Of a stretch of DNA of 64,000 nucleotides, positions 56,724 to 64,000 are shown in pieces (the stretch's first letter is position 1; every line of letters begins with the position of its first letter). The notes under the pieces are model-generated. The model had not been told where the DNA came from and did no database searches. It saw only the letters and a program-made list of their open reading frames with translations. A program made the translations under genes and the position numbers. This stretch comes from Neobacillus sp. Marseille-Q6967 (GTDB lineage Bacteria; Bacillota; Bacilli; Bacillales; Cytobacillaceae): positions 1,602,001-1,666,000 of the forward strand of contig NZ_CAMGZB010000001.1 of assembly GCF_946151075.1 (NCBI RefSeq), written 5' to 3'.

Positions 56724-56749
56724 CAGGCACCTCCCGTAGTTTGTCGAAT
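56719..56749 (+). repeat. Dispersed GGTGACAGGCACC-type repeat at a stop codon
   Basis: GGTGACAGGCACCTCCCGTA, ending GTTTGTCGAAT; its TGA is the stop of the DUF457 gene. Confidence 0.85.
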
Positions 56750-56754
56750 ATCGC

Positions 56755-57516
56755 CTATCGTACATATCCTGCGTGACGGGAGAGGCGTGCGGCCAGGTCA
56801 ATTATTTCGGCTATGGCTTTTTCTTTTTTGGCTTCCCAGCTGTTTTCCATCATGGTGAAGCTTACACCGTACATGAGTTTGTTTTCGTTGTTGTAAATGG
56901 GAGCTGCGACACAGTAAAATCCGAGCGCGGCTTCCTGTTCTTCGCAAATGTACCCCTTTTGTTTCCCGTCCAAGATTTGCTTCCATAGCTCTTCCAGGTT
57001 ATGAACAGTATGAGGAGTTGTCTGCTCCAATTCCTTCCCCGAATAGAGATCTAAAAACTCGTTATAGCTATATTGACTTAACTGGATTTTCCCCATTGCG
57101 GTCGCGTGTGCAGGGAATTGCATTCCTGGATCTGAAATCAGCCGTACGCGTGACAGGTTTTCTTCCTTTGCCAAATAGACAATATTTGTCCCGTGAAGAG
57201 TCCCCATTTGTACCGTTTCATTGATGTTTTTTACAGACTCCGCTGCTTCTTTTTTAAACATTTCCATGATATTAAACTGCCTGAAATATGCTGCACTATA
57301 TCCCCCTAATGTGGGGCCCATCTTATAAGTATCACCTTGATCTTTTACGATCCACCCCAGCGTTTCGAGTGTATTTAACAGTGAAAACATCGTACTTTTA
57401 TTAATATCCAACCTTTTCGAAAGGTCGATTAATCTGTGTTTTCCTGGTTCCTTGGCTATTAAACCTATGACCATGTTGGTTCGTTCAATTGCTGGAACCC
57501 AATATTTTTCCGTCAA
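56755..57516 (-). CDS. kdgR: IclR-family regulator (KdgR-like)
   Basis: A 253-residue IclR protein. Winged helix at ~10-75 (RLIDLSKRLDINKSTMFSLL NTLETLGWIV) and effector domain at ~80-250 (MGTLHGTNIVYLAKEENLSR, then HATAMGKIQLSQYS and GYICEEQEAALGFYCVAAPI). TTG start with AAAAGGTG. It precedes the deoxygluconate genes, and a matching palindrome lies in the kduI promoter, so it likely represses them until 2-keto-3-deoxygluconate builds up. The symbol is by context. Confidence 0.85.
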   Translation of the reverse strand: MTEKYWVPAIERTNMVIGLIAKEPGKHRLIDLSKRLDINKSTMFSLLNTLETLGWIVKDQGDTYKMGPTLGGYSAAYFRQFNIMEMFKKEAAESVKNINETVQMGTLHGTNIVYLAKEENLSRVRLISDPGMQFPAHATAMGKIQLSQYSYNEFLDLYSGKELEQTTPHTVHNLEELWKQILDGKQKGYICEEQEAALGFYCVAAPIYNNENKLMYGVSFTMMENSWEAKKEKAIAEIIDLAARLSRHAGYVR

Positions 57517-57591
57517 AAAATCACCTTTTCCACATCTAAGTAAGTTATTTTTATTATAAAGGAAATCGAATCAGGGAAAAAAGGATAATTC

Positions 57592-57633
57592 AAAAAAGCT
57601 GTCCAGCTTCGTAACACGAAACTGAACAGCCTT
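57592..57633 (-). terminator. Terminator of the DapA-family aldolase gene
   Basis: Arms AAGCTGTCCAGCTTCG and CGAAACTGAACAGCCTT pair with few mismatches; TTTTTTG follows on the minus strand. Confidence 0.8.
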
Positions 57634-57644
57634 ATTAACCATTA

Positions 57645-58574
57645 TTATGACTGAACCGAATCCGGAACAATGATTGAATTGTCTTCTAAAATCTTTTTGA
57701 TCTGTTCTATCTTTTCTGGACTAACGGAACGTACCGGTGCGAGAACATCAGTGGAAATGTCGATACCACGCAGACGGATTGCTTCTTTGACGATATTCAT
57801 AAATGGCGAGTCGAGTTTATACAAAGGGAGTACGTTAGCCAGTTTTTGATGTAATTCAACGGTCTCGGCATAGCTGCCTTTTTTAAAGGATTGATAGATT
57901 CCTACTGAAAGTTCCGGTGCAAAAGAAGAGGTTAACGGAATTGATCCATCTCCGCCGAGTGCCAGTGTATTGAAAAGGTGCTCATCATAGCCGGCAAACA
58001 CGGCGAACTCCGGTTTTACGGACTTAATAACCTGGATTAATTCACGGGTATGTCCAACTGCTAAAACGGTGTCCTTGATACCGACGATATTTGGATATTT
58101 TTTAACGAGCTTTAGCACAAAATCAGGTGATAAATCTTGTCCGGTCAATTCTGCGTAGTTATACAAAACAATCGGCAGGTCGACATTCTCGGCAATTTCC
58201 GCATAATGCTTGAAAAGACTTTCCTCTGTCAGCTTATAGTAATACGGATTGATGACAACAACTCCATCAGCCCCGATACGTTTGGCATGAAGACTTAAGC
58301 TAATCGTTTCGTTTGTACTTGGGGTACCCGTTCCAATTAACACTGGCACACGCTTATTAACATACCGGGTCGTAAATTCGGCGACTTCTTTTCTTAACTC
58401 CACAGGCATTTGTCCGAACTCTCCTCCCGATCCTAAAAAGAAAAGACCGTTTACCCCAGAGCCAATCAGAAAATCAATCAGATTTCCCATCCCTTTTTCA
58501 TCTAACTTTCCTTCTTTGAACAAAATGGTTGGTACCGGCGGAATCACACCATGAAACTGAATAGCAGACATCAT
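57645..58574 (-). CDS. DapA/NanA-family class I aldolase, probable 2-keto-3-deoxygluconate aldolase
   Basis: A 309-residue (beta/alpha)8 lyase. The Schiff-base lysine is in PNIVGIKDTV, the tyrosine in PIVLYNYAELTG, and the substrate loop in FFLGSGGEFGQMPVELRKEV (GxxGE). The pattern is nearer to YagE-type keto-deoxy-acid aldolases than to dihydrodipicolinate synthase. Placed between the IclR regulator and kduI, it probably splits deoxygluconate to pyruvate and glyceraldehyde. With kdgK present, this would give a second, non-phosphorylating branch. GGGAGAG precedes ATG. Confidence 0.85.
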   Translation of the reverse strand: MMSAIQFHGVIPPVPTILFKEGKLDEKGMGNLIDFLIGSGVNGLFFLGSGGEFGQMPVELRKEVAEFTTRYVNKRVPVLIGTGTPSTNETISLSLHAKRIGADGVVVINPYYYKLTEESLFKHYAEIAENVDLPIVLYNYAELTGQDLSPDFVLKLVKKYPNIVGIKDTVLAVGHTRELIQVIKSVKPEFAVFAGYDEHLFNTLALGGDGSIPLTSSFAPELSVGIYQSFKKGSYAETVELHQKLANVLPLYKLDSPFMNIVKEAIRLRGIDISTDVLAPVRSVSPEKIEQIKKILEDNSIIVPDSVQS

Positions 58575-58811
58575 TAAACTCTCCCTTCTTGGTTTGAAAT
58601 ACTAAACCAAGGTTTTTTATTTTAAACCCAATTTTAGTGTAGCATGAATTTGTCCACGGTTAACAACCTTTTTTTTTATAAATTTTATAAAAATTCAAAA
58701 CAAGCCGATAACCCTGAAAATATGCAGGATGAACGATTCAGGTTCTGGATTAAAAATAAGGTGTTCACAATTTTTAAAAATTTTTTACTAGTAATTGTTA
58801 AATGAAACCGC

Positions 58812-58850
58812 TATAATTAAATTATGAAACGCAGTTCCACATTGCGGAAC
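58812..58850 (+). promoter_or_regulatory. kduI promoter -10 and IclR-type operator
   Basis: TATAAT at 58812-58817 is followed by the palindrome GTTCCACATTGCGGAAC (58834-58850), typical of IclR-family sites, near +11 to +27. Repression by the adjacent IclR protein is inferred. No good -35 is seen. Confidence 0.65.
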
Positions 58851-58900
58851 ACATTAAAAGGAAGAACAAATTTACATACTAACGAATACGGCTTCACAGA

Positions 58901-58916
58901 TTGTAACCGCTTATAT
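58901..58916 (+). promoter_or_regulatory. Possible cre site before kduI
   Basis: TTGTAACCGCTTATAT fits WTGNAANCGNWNNCW except for the C near the end; it would place the operon under CcpA. Confidence 0.4.
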
Positions 58917-58966
58917 TATTAACCGCACTGTGTGCTTTATTTTTAAAAAAGAAGGAGATGTTGATT

Positions 58967-59797
58967 GTGGAAATTAGATACTCAACCCACCCAGACCAAG
59001 TCAAAACGTTTACAACAGAGGATCTTCGCAAGCATTACTTGATTGAAGAATTGTTTGTGCCAGGAGAAATTAAGCTTACTCTTTCAATGGAAGACCGCAC
59101 GATTATCGGGGGAATCACCCCTAAAGAAGAGGCGATTTCGCTGAAAGGATATGACGAGATTAAGGCCAATTACTTTTTAGAACGAAGAGAAGTGGGGATC
59201 TTTAATGTCGGCGGCAATGGAAAAATCACTGTCGATGGCGAATCCTATGTGATGGAAAATAAGGACTGCTTGTACATCGGATCAGGCAAGCAAGAGCTCC
59301 TGTTTGCAAGCGATTCAGCTGATAACCCAGCAAAGTTTTATTTATACTCTGCGCCGGCACATAAAGAATATCCGACCCAGCATGTCGCGTTTAAGGATAT
59401 TGAAGGAGATCGATTAGGTTCCGTTGAGAATGCCAATGATCGCGTGATCCGCAGAATGATTCACTTGGAAGGTATTCAAAGCTGTCAGGTTGTAATGGGA
59501 TTAACGCAATTGAATACGGGAAGTGTTTGGAATTCGATGCCGACTCATACTCATCACCGGCGTTCTGAGGTTTATCTCTATATTGACCTTGATGAAAATG
59601 CAAGGATGTTCCACTTGATGGGTGACCCAGCAGAAACCCGCCATCTGGTAATGAAAAACGAGCAGGCTGTTATTTCACCGCCATGGTCAATTCATTGCGG
59701 CAGTGCAACAAGCAGCTACACTTTCATCTGGGCAATGGCCGGTGAGAATAAAACCTATAACGATATGGATGCCGTATCAATCGATCAATTAAGATAG
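58967..59797 (+). CDS. kduI: 5-keto-4-deoxyuronate isomerase KduI
   Basis: A 276-residue zinc cupin that converts 5-keto-4-deoxyuronate to 2,5-diketo-3-deoxygluconate in pectin/glycosaminoglycan breakdown. Zinc ligands lie in MPTHTHHRRSEVYLYIDLD (H, H, E) and SPPWSIHCGSAT (H). GTG 58967 is 9 bases after AGGAG and gives the usual N-terminus MEIRYSTHPDQV and length. First gene of kduI-kduD-kdgT-kdgK. Confidence 0.95.
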   Translation: MEIRYSTHPDQVKTFTTEDLRKHYLIEELFVPGEIKLTLSMEDRTIIGGITPKEEAISLKGYDEIKANYFLERREVGIFNVGGNGKITVDGESYVMENKDCLYIGSGKQELLFASDSADNPAKFYLYSAPAHKEYPTQHVAFKDIEGDRLGSVENANDRVIRRMIHLEGIQSCQVVMGLTQLNTGSVWNSMPTHTHHRRSEVYLYIDLDENARMFHLMGDPAETRHLVMKNEQAVISPPWSIHCGSATSSYTFIWAMAGENKTYNDMDAVSIDQLR

Positions 59798-59838
59798 CCA
59801 GATTAATAGAAATTATAAAAACAGATGGGGTGCAGATA

Positions 59839-60615
59839 GTGAGCTTACATGATTTTTCATTAGATTATTTTAACTTAGATGGTAAAACAGCGATCGTAAC
59901 CGGCGGTAATACCGGTCTTGGCCAAGGATATGCAGCAGCGCTGGCAAAAGCAGGAGCCGACTTATTTATTGTGACTCATAATGACGATTGGGAAGAAACA
60001 AGAGCACTTATTGAAGAAACTGGACGCAAGGTTCACTTTTTGCAGGCAGATTTAACAGCAAATGAGAATATTAAGAGAATTGCTGATGAGTGTGTAAGCG
60101 TCTATGGAAAAATTGATATTCTTGTCAATAATGCCGGCACGATCCGCCGCGCACCACTCTTGGAATATAAAGAAGAAGACTGGAATGCGGTCATGGATAT
60201 TAACCTGAATGCCGTCTATTTCCTAAGCCAAGAGGTTGCTAAAGTCATGGTGAATCAGGGCTTTGGAAAAATCATTAATATCGGTTCGATGCTAAGCTTC
60301 CAAGGCGGTAAATTTATTCCTCCGTATACGGCAAGTAAGCATGGTGTAGCGGGTCTGACAAAAGCTTTTGCCAACGAATTAGGGATTCATAATATCCAAA
60401 CTAATGCGATTGCACCAGGATATATTGAGACAGCTAACACAGCACCGATTCGTGCCGACCAACAACGAAACCAAGAAATTCTTTCCCGGATCCCAGCGGG
60501 AAGATGGGCATCTCCTTCCGATTTGATGGGGGTAGTAGTGTTCTTGGCGAGCAGAGCTTCCGATTATATGAATGGTCATATTTTAGCCGTTGACGGCGGC
60601 TGGTTAGCCCGTTAA
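59839..60615 (+). CDS. kduD: 2-dehydro-3-deoxy-D-gluconate 5-dehydrogenase KduD
   Basis: A 258-residue short-chain dehydrogenase reducing 2,5-diketo-3-deoxygluconate. Cofactor motif TGGNTGLGQGYAAALAKAGA, NNAG in ILVNNAGTIRRA, catalytic Ser in GSMLSFQGG and YxxxK in YTASKHG. GTG 59839 fits the GGGG site better than GTG 59830. Followed by a terminator that probably lowers kdgT and kdgK. Confidence 0.94.
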   Translation: MSLHDFSLDYFNLDGKTAIVTGGNTGLGQGYAAALAKAGADLFIVTHNDDWEETRALIEETGRKVHFLQADLTANENIKRIADECVSVYGKIDILVNNAGTIRRAPLLEYKEEDWNAVMDINLNAVYFLSQEVAKVMVNQGFGKIINIGSMLSFQGGKFIPPYTASKHGVAGLTKAFANELGIHNIQTNAIAPGYIETANTAPIRADQQRNQEILSRIPAGRWASPSDLMGVVVFLASRASDYMNGHILAVDGGWLAR

Positions 60616-60646
60616 ACCTGCTAGACAAATAATCCTTACACATCTT

Positions 60647-60673
60647 TAGAATGGGGGAGATGTCCCCATTCTA
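60647..60673 (+). terminator. Internal terminator between kduD and kdgT
   Basis: TAGAATGGGG and CCCCATTCTA pair around GAGATGT; TTTTGG follows. It may permit partial read-through. Confidence 0.75.
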
Positions 60674-60763
60674 TTTTGGAACAAATACAGCATGTTAAAC
60701 AATCTACCATTTGAAAACGCTTTAATCATTCCTATTAAAAATTGAAAGGTCAGGTAGAAAACT

Positions 60764-61759
60764 ATGAAAATCATGAAATCTATGGAAAAGATCCCTGGCG
60801 GTCTTATGCTGGTTCCGTTATTTTTAGGTGCAATTATCCACACACTTGCTCCAAAATCTGGTGAGTATTTCGGTTCTTTTACAAACGGGTTGATGACAGG
60901 TACGGTTCCAATCTTAGCTGTATGGTTCTTCTGTATGGGTGCTGGTATCAATATTAAAGCAACTGGTACGGTTTTAAGAAAATCAGGAACACTCGTTTTA
61001 ACCAAGATCTTGGTTGCATGGGGCGTAGCCCTCGTTGCCTCATTATTCCTTCCAGACGGTGGAGTGCAATCCGGTTTATTTGCAGGATTTTCTGTATTAG
61101 CTCTTATTGCCGCAATGGATATGACAAACGGCGGGTTATATGCTTCCATCATGCAGCAGTACGGTTCAAAAGAAGAAGCGGGCGCATTTGTATTGATGTC
61201 ACTTGAATCAGGTCCGCTTGTAACGATGTTGATTTTAGGAAGCACGGGATTAGCTGCGTTCCACCCACAAGCCTTTGTTGGTGCGGTATTACCATTCTTA
61301 GTTGGTTTTGCACTTGGTAACTTGGATCCTGAATTACGTGATTTCTTTAGCAAAGCAACACATACAATGATCCCGTTCTTTGGATTTGCGTTAGGAAATT
61401 CAATTGACCTGACGGTTATTGCCAAAACTGGTTTGGCTGGAATTATTCTTGGACTTCTTGTAATCGTTGTCACGGGTATTCCTTTAATGTTAGCGGACAA
61501 ATTTATCGGCGGAGGAAACGGTACAGCAGGGCTTGCTGCATCTAGTACGGCTGGTGCTGCGGTTGCGAACCCAATGATTATTGCTGAAATGAAACCGGAA
61601 TTTCTACCTGTTGCTCAATCTGCTACAGCGTTGGTGGCAGCATCGGTTATTGTCACATCGATTTTGGTACCAATTTTGACTGCTTATTGGTCTAAATATA
61701 TGCAAAAGAAAAACAATGGGCCCGTAGTCCAGAAAACTAGTAAAGCGACTGCATCGTAG
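60764..61759 (+). CDS. kdgT: 2-keto-3-deoxygluconate permease KdgT
   Basis: A 331-residue membrane protein with ~10 helices of the KdgT family, a proton symporter for 2-keto-3-deoxygluconate. Typical segments: [26 protein letters not shown]-like [37 protein letters not shown] and [25 protein letters not shown] precedes ATG. The family length (~325) is matched. Confidence 0.94.
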   Translation: MKIMKSMEKIPGGLMLVPLFLGAIIHTLAPKSGEYFGSFTNGLMTGTVPILAVWFFCMGAGINIKATGTVLRKSGTLVLTKILVAWGVALVASLFLPDGGVQSGLFAGFSVLALIAAMDMTNGGLYASIMQQYGSKEEAGAFVLMSLESGPLVTMLILGSTGLAAFHPQAFVGAVLPFLVGFALGNLDPELRDFFSKATHTMIPFFGFALGNSIDLTVIAKTGLAGIILGLLVIVVTGIPLMLADKFIGGGNGTAGLAASSTAGAAVANPMIIAEMKPEFLPVAQSATALVAASVIVTSILVPILTAYWSKYMQKKNNGPVVQKTSKATAS

Positions 61760-61820
61760 TCTTAGAAACGGGGAGACATAAATGATGTGTCTCTCCTTCT
61801 ATTTAAACGGAGGGAAGAAT

Positions 61821-62771
61821 ATGAGTCGAATACTTACTGTTGGGGAACCGATGGCACTTTTTGTTGCGGAACAAGAAGGTTCATTGGAAGAGGTGGATCG
61901 ATTTGATCGATTTGTTGCTGGTGCTGAAGTTAATTTTTCCATCGGGATGTCGCGCTTAGGACATACTGTTACCTATATTACCCAACTTGGAAATGACCCT
62001 TTTGGAAAAAATATTGAAAAATTCCTGCAGCAAAATAAGATTGATACCACTTATGTATCGTATGTACCGGATTATCTAACCGGTATGCAATGGAAGCAAA
62101 AGGTTGTGACTGGGGATCCGGAGGTGTTTTCAGCGCGTCGGAATTCCGCGGCTTCGCATATGGGAGTAGAGACGATTGCGAATTTGGATTGGGATGGATT
62201 TGATCATATTCATTTGACAGGTATTCCACCGGCATTGTCAGCGGGCTGCAGGGAAATGGTTTACGAGTTGATTTCACAGGCACGGGCGAAAGGTGTGCAA
62301 ATTTCGTACGATCCGAATCTGCGACCTGGTCTATGGCCTGACAAACAGGAAATGGTTCGAGTGATCAATGACCTCGCGTGCAGGGCAGACATCGTGCTTC
62401 CAGGAATCGAAGAAGGGAAGCTGTTAACGGGTCAGCAGGATGTTCAGGAGATTGCCGATTACTACCATGCCGCCGGAGTTAAAACTGTTGTGATTAAGCT
62501 CGGGTCAAAAGGTGCCTTTACAAGCTCCGAAGGCGAAACATTCTACACAGAAGGTTTCCCTGTAAAAGAGGTCGTTGATACGGTCGGAGCTGGAGATGGT
62601 TTTGCCGTTGGAGTGGTGAGCGGGATCCTTGAAGGACTGCCTTTGAAGGAAGCTGTCAGCAGGGGAGCTGCAATTGGCGCGTTAGCAGTTATGTCACCGG
62701 GGGATAATGATGGTTTGCCGGACAGGAAAGGTTTGGAAACGTTTATGAAAGAATCTCTCTCCCGGCTTTAA
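61821..62771 (+). CDS. kdgK: 2-keto-3-deoxygluconate kinase KdgK (PfkB family)
   Basis: A 316-residue ribokinase-fold enzyme making 2-keto-3-deoxy-6-phosphogluconate. Substrate side: VGEPMALFVAEQEGSLEEVD and FVAGAEVNFSIGMSRLG. Signature 2 with the catalytic Asp is DTVGAGDGFAVG. I start at MSRILTVGEP (ATG 61821, GGAGGG upstream); the ORF before it is spurious. No kdgA aldolase follows, so the phosphorylated product must be split by an enzyme encoded elsewhere. A terminator follows. Confidence 0.94.
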   Translation: MSRILTVGEPMALFVAEQEGSLEEVDRFDRFVAGAEVNFSIGMSRLGHTVTYITQLGNDPFGKNIEKFLQQNKIDTTYVSYVPDYLTGMQWKQKVVTGDPEVFSARRNSAASHMGVETIANLDWDGFDHIHLTGIPPALSAGCREMVYELISQARAKGVQISYDPNLRPGLWPDKQEMVRVINDLACRADIVLPGIEEGKLLTGQQDVQEIADYYHAAGVKTVVIKLGSKGAFTSSEGETFYTEGFPVKEVVDTVGAGDGFAVGVVSGILEGLPLKEAVSRGAAIGALAVMSPGDNDGLPDRKGLETFMKESLSRL

Positions 62772-62782
62772 CAGCTTTTGGG

Positions 62783-62812
62783 AAGTAAAGAAAACCGTTG
62801 TTTTCTTTACTT
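62783..62812 (+). terminator. Terminator of kdgK
   Basis: AAGTAAAGAAAAC and GTTTTCTTTACTT pair perfectly around CGTT, then TTGTGTTTTG. Confidence 0.92.
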
Positions 62813-62871
62813 TTGTGTTTTGTTTTTAATAGAAGGTTGGAATGTTTAGCAGAAGGAAGATAATTCTAAAC

Positions 62872-63655
62872 TTTATGTGACCATTTTAACAGGAAATTTC
62901 GAGAGTAATGGTCACATGAAGAGTTTATGTGACCACTTTAGCTGGAAATTTCGAGAGGAATGGTCACATGAAGGGCCTATGTGACCACTTTAGCTGGAAG
63001 TTTCGAGAGGAATGGTCACATGAAGAGTTTATGTGACCACTTTAGCTGGAAGTTTCGAGAGTAATGGTCACATGAAGGGTTTATGTGACCACTTTAGCTG
63101 GAAGTTTCGAGAGGAATGGTCACATGAAGAGTTTATGTGACCACTTTAGCTGGAAGTTTCATGAGTAATGGTCACATGAAGGGTTTATGTGACCACTTTA
63201 GCTGAAAAATTCGTAAATTATGGTTCTATGGGAAGTTCATAGAACCACTTTAGCCGAAAAATTCGTAAGTTATGGTTCTATGAGAGGTTCATAGAACCGC
63301 TTTAACCGAAAAATTCGTAAGTTTTGGTTCTATGAGAGGTTTATAGAACCGCTTTAACCGAAAAATTCATAAGTTTTGGTTCTATGAGAGGTTCATAGAA
63401 ACACTTTAACCGAAAAATTCGTAAGTTTTGGTTCTATGAGAGGTTTATAGAACCACTTTATCCGAAAAATTCGTAAGTTATGGTTCTATAAAAGGTTCAT
63501 AGAACCACTTTAACCGAAAAATTCGTAAGTTATGGTTCTATAAAAGGTTCATAGAACCACTTTAGCCGAAAAATTCATAAGTTATGGTTCTATGAAAGGT
63601 TCATAGAACCACTTTGCCCGAAATTGTTGGCAGTTTTGTTCTATAGGAAGTACCC
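62872..63655. repeat. 52-bp tandem hairpin array B (14 full units plus part)
   Basis: Unit starts fall at 62872 + 52k for k = 0 to 14 with no indel. Junctions 1-6 form TGGTCACAT / ATGTGACCA around GAAG(G/A)GTTT (one loop varies). From junction 7 (63236) on, the stem is GGTTCTATGA / TCATAGAACC or a variant, with loop GAGGT. The spacer changes at the same point (from TAGCTGGAAGTTTCGAGAG to TAGCCGAAAAATTCGTAAG). No protein runs through it. The last unit is degenerate. Nothing else fills this 900-bp stretch. Confidence 0.95.
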
Positions 63656-63674
63656 ATGGTCTAAAAAGGCAATT

Positions 63675-63702
63675 AAAAAAGTATTCCCCAACAGGAGAAT
63701 AC
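63675..63702 (-). terminator. Terminator of the second IclR gene
   Basis: GTATTC and GAATAC pair; on the minus strand TTTTTTAATT follows. Confidence 0.75.
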
Positions 63703-63713
63703 CCTTCTAGAAA

Positions 63714-64000
63714 TCAAGAACCCGTGTACCCAAGGTTTCGTGAGATTGCAATACTATACTGTTTCATTTTGTCAATTAAGGTATCGTTGATTGCTTCCAT
63801 AGTAACCCGGTTAGTAGGACCCGAAACACTAAAGCTCGCTACGATTTTTCCTTTATGATCAAAGATTGGTGCCGCAATACATCTTAGAACTTCTTCATTC
63901 TCGGCGTTATCTAAGGCATAGCCCAGCTCCTTGACTTTGTTGATTTCTTCTATAAATTCTTCTTTCGAAGTAATGGTATTGGGAGTTTTCTTAACAAAGT
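63714..64000 (-). CDS. IclR-family regulator, C-terminal part (partial)
   Basis: Translation of the minus strand from the right edge gives ~95 residues up to a TGA at 63716-63714: FVKKTPNTITSKEEFIEEI, then VLRCIAAPIFDHKGKIVASF and SVSGPTNRVTMEAINDTLID. This is the effector-domain end of an IclR regulator (the 'AAPIFD..G.VVAAISVSGP' block is diagnostic). It is a different gene from the IclR at 56755. The DNA-binding part lies outside the window. Confidence 0.85.
   Translation of the reverse strand, partial: FVKKTPNTITSKEEFIEEINKVKELGYALDNAENEEVLRCIAAPIFDHKGKIVASFSVSGPTNRVTMEAINDTLIDKMKQYSIAISRNLGYTGS

Noticed and set aside
62872..63655. CRISPR array
   Set aside because: Units are homologous along their whole 52 bp, with no constant repeat alternating with unrelated spacers, and no cas gene is near.

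Overview
The window reads as chromosomal DNA of an aerobic, spore-forming Bacillaceae species (Bacillus/Neobacillus-like). The inference rests on AGGAGG-type ribosome binding sites, frequent GTG/TTG starts, Bacillus-type Fur, Zur, PhoP, TnrA/GlnR, CcpA and GntR sites, Bacillus families such as DUF3231, YmaF, YetF and UPF0316, and a gntRKPZ-like operon. No rRNA, tRNA, CRISPR array, transposase or prophage block was found.

Layout. 1-5.1 kb: end of a secreted protein, a GntR/UTRA regulator, a glnK-amt nitrogen operon, an exported acidic protein and a TetR regulator. 5.2-8.1 kb: kynureninase and an amino-acid permease behind two TetR-type operators. 8.2-14.4 kb: an iron-hydroxamate ABC transporter and, beyond a 52-bp tandem array, a YcgT-like flavin reductase; both units carry Fur boxes. 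14.5-20.9 kb: TetR, BCCT transporter, CocE/NonD hydrolase, a structured intergenic RNA candidate, a creatinase-like M24 protein and a UPF0316 membrane protein, which looks like one uptake-and-hydrolysis pathway. 21-29 kb: single genes (aldo/keto reductase, zinc-binding lipoprotein, YetF, two duplicated DoxX genes, DUF3231, YmaF, GNAT, a phage-type small protein). 29.3-31.6 kb: ECF sigma factor, PadR regulator and an unusual HAAS-SEDS fusion protein. 31.7-44.6 kb: a complete C-P lyase phosphonate cluster (PHP phosphodiesterase, hexapeptide transferase, PhnF, PhnGHIJKML, PhnDCEE and PhnX) with three PhoP-box clusters. 45.2-50.4 kb: gluconate operon gntR-gntK-gntP-gnd. 50.6-54.1 kb: GH4 6-phospho-beta-glucosidase, RpiR regulator, a mini zinc ribbon and an aldose epimerase. 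54.3-56.7 kb: a His/Lys-rich repeat protein, a CPBP protease and a DUF457 membrane protein. 56.8-62.8 kb: hexuronate/2-keto-3-deoxygluconate genes (IclR regulator, DapA-family aldolase, kduI, kduD, kdgT, kdgK). 62.9-63.7 kb: a second 52-bp tandem hairpin array, then the end of another IclR gene.

The most unusual signals are: (i) two distant tandem arrays with the same exact 52-bp period and a shared 15-mer core, whose hairpin stems change sequence while staying paired; (ii) a dispersed GGTGCCTGTCACC-type repeat, about 20 copies, nearly all in one orientation, that sits on stop codons and in two cases forms the C-terminus of a protein; (iii) a SEDS-family protein fused to a HAAS domain, with Asn in place of the conserved Asp and encoded with an ECF sigma factor and PadR; (iv) a pseudoknotted RNA candidate inside the BCCT/CocE/creatinase-like operon.
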